From the NCBI GenBank assembly GCA_937967805.1, contig CALBTC010000226.1:1-8404 (forward strand): 8,404 nucleotides of DNA, given 5' to 3'. A program made the position numbers and the translations under genes. Below the pieces are notes generated by a model that did no database searches, was not told the origin of the DNA, and saw only the letters and a program-made list of their open reading frames with translations. The number at the start of each line of letters is the position of its first letter. Within the stretch, counting starts at the first letter, position 1. The DNA comes from an uncultured Anaerolineaceae bacterium (lineage in GTDB: Bacteria; Chloroflexota; Anaerolineae; Promineifilales; Promineifilaceae). Below are positions 1-6,045 of this stretch, in pieces.

Positions 1-68
1 ACCGTCACCGGGTCTTGAAACAAATGCTTTAGCGTTGTCGCCAATCCTTTAATGATTTCACCAATCAT
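1..68 (-). CDS. nuoI: NuoI, complex I 23-kDa [4Fe-4S] subunit (N-terminal fragment)
   Basis: Only the first 22 codons plus two bases are inside the window; the gene continues past the left edge. The readable protein begins MIGEIIKGLATTLKHLF and continues QDPVTV, which matches the amphipathic N-terminal segment of NuoI that anchors the subunit on the membrane before the two ferredoxin-type [4Fe-4S] motifs (N6a and N6b). Those cysteine motifs would lie outside the window, so the call rests on the N-terminal match and on position directly after nuoH, the usual place of nuoI. The ATG at 66-68 has a GGAG ribosome-binding site at 75-78 with 6 nt spacing. In the family, NuoI passes electrons from the NuoG chain to cluster N2 in NuoB. 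Confidence 0.85.
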   Translation of the reverse strand, partial: MIGEIIKGLATTLKHLFQDPVT

Positions 69-74
69 AAATTT

Positions 75-78
75 CTCC
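75..78 (-). promoter_or_regulatory. Ribosome-binding site of nuoI
   Basis: GGAG read on the minus strand, 6 nt before the ATG at 66-68. It fixes the start of this short partial gene. Confidence 0.75.
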
Positions 79-95
79 GAAAATTAGAGAGATTA

Positions 96-166
96 GGACA
101 CTGATAAACACAGATTGACACGGATTTTTTCTTATAATCTGCGTTTATCTGTGAAAATCTGTGTCC
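96..166. repeat. 71-nt inverted repeat made of 10-nt units, nuoH-nuoI gap
   Basis: The two 31-nt arms (96-126 and 136-166) are inverted copies that agree at 23 of 31 positions and are separated by a 9-nt loop. Both outer ends carry the perfect pair GGACAC/GTGTCC. Each arm is itself a decamer repeat close to CACAGATNNA, giving about three units per arm. The element fills most of the 111-nt gap between nuoH and nuoI. Repeats of this style (CACAGATT, CACGGATT) are, from memory, scattered between genes of many environmental bacteria; I cannot search to confirm. It could fold as RNA in the nuo transcript. No T tract follows the stem, so it does not look like an intrinsic terminator. Confidence 0.85.
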
Positions 167-179
167 CATTATTTGTATC

Positions 180-1280
180 TTAACCTAGACCGATAAGTTG
201 CAGCAGCGAATCAAAAATGCCTTCTTCTTGCAGCACAATGAACACAGCCACGATAATGAAGTTAAACACCGAAATTGGCAGCAGTCGCTTCCAGCCCATG
301 CCCATTAACTGATCGTAACGGAAACGAGGCAAAGACGCACGAATCCAGATCATGATGCACAAGAAAACGAAAATCTTCAAAATCATGTACACAAAGCCAA
401 GCCCTGGCAAAGCATCTACAAACGGGCCACGATAACCGCCAAAGAAAAGAACCACAATAATGGCGCTAAAAATGATCATCTTCATGTACTCGGCCATGAA
501 AAACATGCCAAAGCGCATCCCGCTGTACTCAACGGAGTAGCCGGCCGACAGCTCCTGTTCTGCCTCCAGCAAATCAAACGGGGCGCGCTGCAATTCAGCC
601 ATCATGCCGATGAAAAAGACGATGGCCGCAATCGGCTGCCGCAAAACAAACCAACCGTCCGCCTGGGCCGCGACAATGTCGCCCAAATTCATAGAATCGG
701 CCAGCATGATGGGGATCAAAATGGTCAGACCCAATGCCAGCTCGTAGCTGATCATTTGGGCCGAAGCACGGATGCCGCCAAGTACGGCATATTTACTGTT
801 AGAGGCCCAACCCGCCAGCACCACGCCATAGACGCTAATTGAAGTAATCGCCAGCAAGAAGAGCGCGGCAACGTTCAAACCAGGCGCAATCGCAAAATAG
901 GGCGCAAATTCCGCGCCAAAAATGTTGATTTCACCTGCCCAGGGGATGACCGCTAACAAAACAATGGCGGGTATGACTGTAAGCATCGGGGCCAGCATGT
1001 AGGTAATGCGATCCACCTTTGCAGGGGTCATGTCCTCTTTGAAAAACAGTTTCACCGCATCAGCCGCCGGCTGCATGATCCCGGCCAACAGCTTGCGCTC
1101 TGGACCACCGCCACGGCGCGGCAGCGGAATATAACCCGCCCGGTTGGGTCCAAGGCGCGCCTGCAAGCGGGCCAACAGTTTACGCTCCAGCAGCGTCGTG
1201 TAGGCAAAGCCGGTAATCACGGCCATGGAAACAATAAATCCTACAATCAAGGCACGCAGCGCTATCTGTCCTGGTGTCAT
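180..1280 (-). CDS. nuoH: NuoH, complex I membrane subunit forming the quinone channel (ND1 homologue)
   Basis: An integral membrane protein of 366 residues with about eight hydrophobic segments. NuoH joins the peripheral arm to the membrane arm and forms most of the quinone channel. Family hallmarks visible are LERKLLARLQARLGPNR (31-47), QPAADAVKLFFKED (70-83), the acidic loop with EQELSAGYSVEYSGMRFGMFF, and SLPRFRYDQLMGMGWK near the C-terminus. The frame is open to an ATG at 1364, which would add 28 residues, but those are encoded by an intergenic repeat and are charged and non-membrane. The ATG at 1278-1280 has GAGG at 1287-1290 with 6 nt spacing and gives the normal short N-terminus before the first helix. 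An insertion of roughly 16 residues lies at about residues 49-66 in the normally rigid GPNR-to-LQP loop, and the hexapeptide ERKLLA occurs on both sides of that loop. The gene ends 111 nt before nuoI. Confidence 0.95.
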   Translation of the reverse strand: MTPGQIALRALIVGFIVSMAVITGFAYTTLLERKLLARLQARLGPNRAGYIPLPRRGGGPERKLLAGIMQPAADAVKLFFKEDMTPAKVDRITYMLAPMLTVIPAIVLLAVIPWAGEINIFGAEFAPYFAIAPGLNVAALFLLAITSISVYGVVLAGWASNSKYAVLGGIRASAQMISYELALGLTILIPIMLADSMNLGDIVAAQADGWFVLRQPIAAIVFFIGMMAELQRAPFDLLEAEQELSAGYSVEYSGMRFGMFFMAEYMKMIIFSAIIVVLFFGGYRGPFVDALPGLGFVYMILKIFVFLCIMIWIRASLPRFRYDQLMGMGWKRLLPISVFNFIIVAVFIVLQEEGIFDSLLQLIGLG

Positions 1281-1286
1281 ACTTTT

Positions 1287-1290
1287 CCTC
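1287..1290 (-). promoter_or_regulatory. Ribosome-binding site that sets the nuoH start
   Basis: GAGG on the minus strand, 6 nt before the ATG at 1278-1280. The same motif and spacing precede nuoG (3986-3989) and nuoD (7346-7349). This favours 1280 over the in-frame ATG at 1364, which lies at the outer edge of a palindromic repeat. Confidence 0.8.
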
Positions 1291-1304
1291 TTCGAATCTA
1301 GACT

Positions 1305-1362
1305 GTCACTCCCGCGTAGGTGGGAGTCCAGGTTGATGGATTCCCGCCTACGCGGGAATGAC
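1305..1362. repeat. Pair of inverted 26-nt palindromic units (CCCGCGTAGG type), nuoG-nuoH gap
   Basis: Units at 1305-1330 and 1337-1362 are inverted copies that match at 23 of 26 positions, separated by 6 nt. Each unit is itself nearly palindromic around a GTAGG-type centre, with arms such as ATTCCCGC and GCGGGAAT. This is the intergenic unit that, when translated, yields peptides such as FPRRRESI, which recur at the falsely extended N-termini of many unrelated database proteins. That statement is from memory and unchecked. Here it yields FPRRRESINLDSHLRG in frame with nuoH. No clear target-site duplication flanks it. Confidence 0.9.
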
Positions 1363-1375
1363 AAGCAAAGGTCAT

Positions 1376-1418
1376 AGTGATTAGGTTGGTTTTTAGCCTG
1401 TAAACCGACCTCGTCACT
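1376..1418. repeat. Two-part hairpin after the nuoG stop codon
   Basis: The outer stem is AGTGA (1376-1380) with TCACT (1414-1418). The inner stem is AGGTTGGTTT (1383-1392) with AAACCGACCT (1402-1411), 9 of 10 paired, around a 9-nt loop. It begins 11 nt past the nuoG stop codon in the transcript. There is no T tract, so a role in RNA stability or processing between nuoG and nuoH is more likely than termination. It is separate from the neighbouring 26-nt units. Confidence 0.6.
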
Positions 1419-1429
1419 TTAATAAAAGT

Positions 1430-3979
1430 TTACTCGGCAACCTTACTCAACTTTAGCTCGGCAAGGCCGGCCTGGTAGGGCACGCCGCGTAGTAGCGCAA
1501 CACCTTCGGGTGTACGGCCGTTCACATCCACCTTAACCTCTATCTCCCTACCATTCACCTCAATTGAGACCGTTTCGGCACCGGCCAACTGCTGTGCCGC
1601 GGCATCATTTTTATTTATGGTTAATGTCGGCTGGGCCATGCGTGGCTTGAGCAGTTCTGTGTGGTTGATGAGCGTGCCGGGCGTGTACAATGCGGCCGTT
1701 CGCACTACAGCCACTCCCGCAGGCACATTGCCATTCACCTGGTCCACATCAAAATGCTCCACGGAGCCAGACTCCGCTTCAACCGCCCACTGCATACCCA
1801 GGCCAACCCGGTTTTCGTAAGCGTTGCCGCCATAGTACAGGTCATCACCGCCCACGTCGGGCCACTGCTTCTCCACTTTGGCCAGGGCACGATAATCCAT
1901 CTCTTTGTACTGCGGCACTGATTTGGCCAGGTCGCGGAACACCAGGCTGGCGGCAAAGGCCGGTTTTTCCAGGCCAACGCGCTCGCCAATCTGGGCCAAA
2001 ATTTGCCAGTCAGGCCGGGCTTCGCCAATAGGCTGGATGGCGGGGTAGTAACGCTGCACGCGGCGCTCGCCGCTGGTGAAGGTACCTTCACGCTCGGCCC
2101 AGCTTTGCGCCGGTAAAACGACATCGGCCTGTGCGGCCGTTTCCGTCAGAAACAGCTCCTGCACCACCAAAAAGTCCAGCTTGCCCCGGTCGGCCATCAG
2201 GCCATCCCCAATGGGATCGGCCGCCAGCACAAACAGTGCTTTGAGGTCGCCGCTCTGCACCGCATCGTAAATTTCGGCAGCAGACATGCCGGGATTAGCG
2301 GCTTTTTTGTAACCTGGCTCCAGTGCCGGATGGATGCCCATATCCCAGGCACCCTGCGTGTTGTTGTGCGGCCACACCGGGATTAAGCCGTTATTCGGCC
2401 GTCCGGCGTGGGCTTCTTCATTTTTAATCAGCAGCAGGTTGGCCAGCAGTTTGGCCACGGCATCGGTTTCTTCGTAAGTGAGTCCTTCTGCACCGTAAAA
2501 GGCTACCACGTTGTTGGCCTGCATAATCATGTCAGACGCCGCTTTGATGGGGCTGTTGTCGGCATCGGCGGCGGCAACTTTAGCGTTGTTGACCAATTGG
2601 CGCACGGTGGCAACGGCCGTTCCCGGCCGGTAATGAATCACGCAGGCAGCATTCTTGTCCAGACGGGTCGGGCGCACATTAAGCACTACCACAGCCGCAC
2701 CCCGTTCCGCCGCCTGCTTCACCCGCAGCCACCAGACCGGCACCTCTTCGTGCAAATCGGCAGCGACGACCAAAATAGCATCCCCCCGCCCCAGATTGAG
2801 CAGGTTGCTGCCCTGGCTGATGCCCACTTTGGCCACCACGTCCCCGCCGGCCAGTCGCCGGTTGGCCAGGTCAATGTGATCGCTGCCCAGCCCTTTGCGG
2901 ATGAGCTTTTGGAAGAGGAACATATCTTCATTGCTGATGCGGTCGCCGCTGAGCCCGGCAACGGCCGTTTTATGCTGCTGCAATTTTCCGGCCACGGCAT
3001 CCAATGCCTCGTTCCAATCCACCTCAACCAGCTCACCATTCTGGCGCATCAGCGGCTTTTTCAGCCGGTCCGGTGCATCGGCAAAGTGATGGACAAACCT
3101 GTCTCTATCCGAAATCCAAATCTCGTTCACCTGCTCGTTTTGCCGGGGCATGATCCGCTTGATCACGGAACGGCCGCCGCTCTTGGCTTCCCGTCGCGTG
3201 CTAAACGTCATGTTTGAACCAGACGGACAGTGCGGCGAGAGGGTGGCCACCGGCGTCAATTCCCAGGGACGGGCACCAAAGCGGAAATCGGCCGTGGTTA
3301 GTGCCCCGACCGGGCAAATATCCGTCGTGTTGCCGCTCCAGTAAGAATCAAAGCCCGGCTCCGACATGGTCACGATTTCCAGGCTGCGCCCCCGGTTATG
3401 GAAATGAATCACCGGGTCCGCCACAATCTCATCCTGGAACCGCACGCAACGGCCGCATTGAATACACCGCTCACGGTCCAGATAGATCAACTCGCCCAGC
3501 GGCACATGCTTGTCCAGCTTCAATTTGAGGCTGTAATCCATGCGGCTGGTGCCCTTGCCGTGCTCCATCGTCAGGTTTTGCAACGGGCATTCGCCCCCTT
3601 TGTCACAAATGGGGCAGTCCAGCGGGTGGCTGGTGAGCAAAAACTCAATCACGTCTTCACGCGCTTCAATCACCGGCTCGGTGGTGGTACGCACCACCAT
3701 GCCTTCGCTCACCTGCACGGTGCAGGCGGTTTGCAATCCGCGGAAGCTTACCTGGGGCGTGCCGTCTTCGTTCAGCAGCGGTTCGCCGGTGTCGCGATCC
3801 CGCAATGGCAGGCCAATTTCTACCAGGCACATGCGGCACATGCCCACCGGGACCATTTTGGGATGGTAGCAAAAAACCGGAATCGGATTTTCAATCATTT
3901 TGGCGGCATCAACCACCAGCGTCCCCTGGGGCACGCTGAGTTCAACGCCATCAATCGTCAAGGTAACCTGGTCACTCAT
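1430..3979 (-). CDS. nuoG: NuoG, complex I 75-kDa iron-sulfur subunit
   Basis: 849 residues, the largest peripheral-arm subunit, carrying electrons from NuoF toward NuoI. An N-terminal [2Fe-2S] ferredoxin domain has N1b ligands C37, C48, C51 and C86. The N5 site is H118, C122, C125, C131. The N4 site is C172, C175, C178, C222. Spacings of N1b and N5 equal those I recall for the Thermus subunit. From about residue 240 follows a molybdopterin-oxidoreductase-like domain, then a C-terminal domain from about 740; in NuoG these normally bind no molybdenum. The optional N7 cluster is apparently lost: the expected motif reads SPHCPSGSN (248-256), leaving only C251, and the fourth position is S290. 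The ATG at 3979 has GAGG with 6 nt spacing, inside a small hairpin. Eleven of the 17 CGGCCG sites in the window fall in this gene. It starts 35 nt after nuoF. Confidence 0.97.
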   Translation of the reverse strand: MSDQVTLTIDGVELSVPQGTLVVDAAKMIENPIPVFCYHPKMVPVGMCRMCLVEIGLPLRDRDTGEPLLNEDGTPQVSFRGLQTACTVQVSEGMVVRTTTEPVIEAREDVIEFLLTSHPLDCPICDKGGECPLQNLTMEHGKGTSRMDYSLKLKLDKHVPLGELIYLDRERCIQCGRCVRFQDEIVADPVIHFHNRGRSLEIVTMSEPGFDSYWSGNTTDICPVGALTTADFRFGARPWELTPVATLSPHCPSGSNMTFSTRREAKSGGRSVIKRIMPRQNEQVNEIWISDRDRFVHHFADAPDRLKKPLMRQNGELVEVDWNEALDAVAGKLQQHKTAVAGLSGDRISNEDMFLFQKLIRKGLGSDHIDLANRRLAGGDVVAKVGISQGSNLLNLGRGDAILVVAADLHEEVPVWWLRVKQAAERGAAVVVLNVRPTRLDKNAACVIHYRPGTAVATVRQLVNNAKVAAADADNSPIKAASDMIMQANNVVAFYGAEGLTYEETDAVAKLLANLLLIKNEEAHAGRPNNGLIPVWPHNNTQGAWDMGIHPALEPGYKKAANPGMSAAEIYDAVQSGDLKALFVLAADPIGDGLMADRGKLDFLVVQELFLTETAAQADVVLPAQSWAEREGTFTSGERRVQRYYPAIQPIGEARPDWQILAQIGERVGLEKPAFAASLVFRDLAKSVPQYKEMDYRALAKVEKQWPDVGGDDLYYGGNAYENRVGLGMQWAVEAESGSVEHFDVDQVNGNVPAGVAVVRTAALYTPGTLINHTELLKPRMAQPTLTINKNDAAAQQLAGAETVSIEVNGREIEVKVDVNGRTPEGVALLRGVPYQAGLAELKLSKVAE
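2612..2621. repeat. Perfect AACGGCCGTT palindrome (copy 1)
   Basis: A 10-nt palindrome inside nuoG, in codons reading Thr-Ala-Val. It is one of three perfect copies in the window and belongs to the over-represented CGGCCG family described in the findings. Confidence 0.6.
2960..2969. repeat. Perfect AACGGCCGTT palindrome (copy 2)
   Basis: Second perfect copy, also inside nuoG and also read as Thr-Ala-Val. Confidence 0.6.
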
Positions 3980-3985
3980 ACATTT

Positions 3986-3998
3986 CCTCTTCCAGAGG
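3986..3998 (-). promoter_or_regulatory. Small hairpin holding the nuoG ribosome-binding site
   Basis: In the transcript, CCTCT-GGA-AGAGG can form a 5-bp stem with a 3-nt loop. The 3' arm contains the GAGG ribosome-binding site of nuoG (3986-3989), 6 nt before the ATG. Folding would hide the site from ribosomes not already arriving from nuoF, so it may couple nuoG translation to nuoF. The stem is short; the role is inference. Confidence 0.4.
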
Positions 3999-4014
3999 GG
4001 TTGGTGTGTAAAAA

Positions 4015-5304
4015 TTAATCGGTTGTGGTGGGAACGGCCGTTTCTTTCACCGCCTGTTGCCCACTCACCTTCGCCTTATATTCATCAAAAAAATGTCGCA
4101 TTGTGCTCAAAACAGGACTAATGGCAAAGTCACCCAGAGCGCACAGCGTTCGGCCGCCAATCTGGCCCGCCACGCTCTTCAACACTTCCAAATCCTTCTC
4201 TGTGCCGTGCCCATCATAAATTTTGAGCAGCAATTTTTCCATCCAGTACGTTCCTTCACGGCACGGCGTACATTTGCCACACGATTCATGCTTAAAGAAA
4301 TGGGCCATCTTCAGCGCCGCCCACACCATGTCCGTCGTCTCATCCATCACCACCACCGAAGCAGACCCCATAGACGAACCATAAGGAGCCAAACCTTCAT
4401 AAGTAATGGGCGCTTCCAGAGCGTCTTCCACGACGACAGGACCAGAACCACCGCTGGGCAGCAGCGCCTTAAACTTCTTTCCACCAGGAATGCCGCCACC
4501 GTAATTTTCGCCATAGACGAGTTCCCGGAAAGACATGCCCATCTCAATTTCGTAGTTACCGGGATTGTTTACGTGGCCACTCAGGCACACAATCTTTGGA
4601 CCGGTGCTCTTCTCCGTGCCTATCGACTTATACCAATCCGCCCCGTTCATGATAATGGGCGGTACGTTAGCCAACGTTTCTGTGTTATTCACCACAGTCG
4701 GCTTTTTATAGAGCCCTTCGATAGCCGGGAACGGCGGTTTGGCCCATGGCTGGCCCAAATCACCCTGCAGAGAAGCCAGCAGCGCGGTCTCCTCGCCACA
4801 AATGTAGGCGCCGGCGCCATAGTAGCCGGACATCTCACAGCTAAAATCGCTGCCCAAAATATTGTCACCCAAAAGTCCGGCTTCATAGCATTCTTTGATC
4901 GCTTCTTCAAAATGGTGACCAATGCCCATAAACTCGCCGCGCATATAATTGTAAATTTGCTTGGACCCAATAGCGTAAGCAGCAATCAAGGCACCTTCAA
5001 TCACCTGATGCGGATTTTGCTCCAGCAGCTCGCGGTCCTTAAACGTCCCCATCTCTGACTCATCAGAGTTGACCACGATATATTTTTCACCCGGCGCTTT
5101 GGGGATGAAGCTCCACTTGAGGCCGGTAGGAAACCCTGCCCCACCGCGTCCACGCAATCCAGAAGCCTTAATGATGTCAATGATCTCATCTGGCTTGTGC
5201 TCGTTCAGCACTTTCTGCAAGGCGTCATACCCGCCGTTGGCTCGATAGACTTCCAGCTTGTGAATATTCTCAATGTCTCGGTGACGCAATAAAATATGAG
5301 CCAT
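4015..5304 (-). CDS. nuoF: NuoF, complex I 51-kDa NADH- and FMN-binding subunit
   Basis: 429 residues. NuoF accepts a hydride from NADH onto FMN and passes electrons to [4Fe-4S] cluster N3. The glycine-rich FMN/NADH motif GLRGRGGAGFPTGLKW is at 49-64, the acidic motif NSDESEMGTFKDR at 79-91, and GAGAYICGEETAL at 163-175. E172 and K189 occupy the positions of the NADH-contacting Glu185 and Lys202 of the Thermus subunit. The N3 ligands are C342, C345 and C348 (ESCGKCTPCREG) and C388 (TLCALGD). Two normally constant positions differ: NADESEPG is the usual form of the acidic motif, here Ser and Met replace Ala and Pro. The ATG at 5302-5304 has GGGG at 5312-5315 with 7 nt spacing. A 146-nt gap with two stem-loops separates it from nuoE. 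Confidence 0.97.
   Translation of the reverse strand: MAHILLRHRDIENIHKLEVYRANGGYDALQKVLNEHKPDEIIDIIKASGLRGRGGAGFPTGLKWSFIPKAPGEKYIVVNSDESEMGTFKDRELLEQNPHQVIEGALIAAYAIGSKQIYNYMRGEFMGIGHHFEEAIKECYEAGLLGDNILGSDFSCEMSGYYGAGAYICGEETALLASLQGDLGQPWAKPPFPAIEGLYKKPTVVNNTETLANVPPIIMNGADWYKSIGTEKSTGPKIVCLSGHVNNPGNYEIEMGMSFRELVYGENYGGGIPGGKKFKALLPSGGSGPVVVEDALEAPITYEGLAPYGSSMGSASVVVMDETTDMVWAALKMAHFFKHESCGKCTPCREGTYWMEKLLLKIYDGHGTEKDLEVLKSVAGQIGGRTLCALGDFAISPVLSTMRHFFDEYKAKVSGQQAVKETAVPTTTD
4033..4042. repeat. Perfect AACGGCCGTT palindrome (copy 3)
   Basis: Third perfect copy, near the 3' end of nuoF, again read as Thr-Ala-Val. It lies in the poorly conserved C-terminal tail, where protein constraint should be weak. 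Confidence 0.6.
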
Positions 5305-5349
5305 ACTCTAACCCCGTTCATACCAAATGTTAGCAAAACCTATCTATGT

Positions 5350-5400
5350 GGAGAACAAAATTCTTTAAAATAAATTGTCCTAAGGTGCCTGTTGTTCTCC
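5350..5400. repeat. Stem-loop with perfect 9-bp arms, nuoE-nuoF gap (proximal to nuoF)
   Basis: GGAGAACAA (5350-5358) and TTGTTCTCC (5392-5400) are perfect inverted copies around a 33-nt AT-rich interior. Only 3 nt separate it from the next stem-loop, and the two have nearly equal size (51 and 53 nt). The open interior resembles a miniature inverted-repeat element more than a terminator hairpin. I recognise no named family. Confidence 0.7.
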
Positions 5401-5403
5401 TAA

Positions 5404-5456
5404 ACGTAAACCGCAAATAACCCTTTGGATTTTTGAAAGCTTATCGCGGTTTACGT
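5404..5456. repeat. Stem-loop with perfect 11-bp arms that include the nuoE stop codon
   Basis: ACGTAAACCGC (5404-5414) and GCGGTTTACGT (5446-5456) are perfect inverted copies around a 31-nt interior. On the transcript the 5' arm contains the last Thr codon and the TAA stop of nuoE (5451-5453). The arm after the loop is followed by TTTAGG, not a U run, so this is not a standard terminator. It could protect the nuoE 3' end or mark insertion of an element that supplied a new stop codon. Confidence 0.75.
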
Positions 5457-5996
5457 AGCAAACGCAGAAATTTGCTCAACGATTGATGGTTCCGGTTTTT
5501 CAGCCGCTGAATCTTCAGCCGCAGCCTGAGCCCGCAGGCGAGAGATGAGCTGGTCGAATTTCTCCTCATCCAGATGCTCTTCAAACTTCAAATTGCATTG
5601 CAGCATCGGTGCCCGGTCACAGGCCGCCAGGCACATCACCGTTTTAAGGGTGAACAAACCATCATTGGTCGTGCCATCAACCGGAATGTCCAGCTTACGC
5701 GAAGCCATCTCGACAAATTCATCCGCCCCGCGCAGAGCACAGGCCAAATCATTGCATACCTCCAACACAAACTTGCCCACCGGCTCTTCGTAGTACAGCG
5801 TGTAAAACCCGGCCAGGGACAAAACGTGTGTCGGATCCAAATCCAGAATATCGGCCACTTCATGCATCGCTTCACGGCTGGTAAAGCCATACACTTCTTG
5901 AGCCAGGTGCATCAGTGGCAAAACGGCCGATTTCTTATGCGGATACCGTGCCAAAATGCCTTTAATCTCTTCAGGATACTTTTCTTGAAGTAACAT
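5451..5996 (-). CDS. nuoE: NuoE, complex I 24-kDa [2Fe-2S] subunit
   Basis: 181 residues, thioredoxin-like fold. NuoE binds cluster N1a beside the FMN of NuoF. All four ligands are visible: C81 and C86 in VCNDLACAL, and C122 and C126 in MCLAACDRAP. The N-terminal helical region with YPHKKSAVLPLMHLAQEVYG (18-37) is typical of the family. Beyond about residue 150 the protein ends in an Ala- and Glu-rich tail that is not conserved, and its last codon and stop lie in a perfect 11-bp inverted repeat. The tail may therefore have been altered by insertion of that element (inference). The ATG at 5994-5996 is preceded by AGGA at 6002-6005 with 5 nt spacing. It starts 86 nt after nuoD. Confidence 0.96.
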   Translation of the reverse strand: MLLQEKYPEEIKGILARYPHKKSAVLPLMHLAQEVYGFTSREAMHEVADILDLDPTHVLSLAGFYTLYYEEPVGKFVLEVCNDLACALRGADEFVEMASRKLDIPVDGTTNDGLFTLKTVMCLAACDRAPMLQCNLKFEEHLDEEKFDQLISRLRAQAAAEDSAAEKPEPSIVEQISAFAT

Positions 5997-6045
5997 ACGC
6001 TTCCTATAGGTTCTTGTTTAACAAAATAACCGAAGTTTCTCGCTT

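Noticed and set aside
115..138. TTGACA and TATAAT on the plus strand in the nuoH-nuoI gap
   Set aside because: The spacer is 12 nt instead of about 17, both boxes lie inside the decamer repeat, and the direction would be antisense to nuoH.
2408..3217. Plus-strand open frame of 269 codons opposite nuoG
   Set aside because: Same reasons: shadow of nuoG codon usage, low-complexity His/Gln-rich product, no family resemblance.
4057..5058. Long plus-strand open frame of 333 codons opposite nuoF
   Set aside because: It is antisense to a strongly conserved gene, its protein is rich in His and Arg with no recognisable domain, and it begins without a credible ribosome-binding site.
5404..5456. Possible intrinsic terminator after nuoE
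   Set aside because: The loop is 31 nt and the 3' arm is followed by TTTAGG rather than a U run; termination here would cut off most of the operon.
6014..6024. TTGTTTAACAA palindrome in the nuoD-nuoE gap
   Set aside because: Five-bp AT-rich arms with a one-base centre are expected by chance in a gap of this composition.
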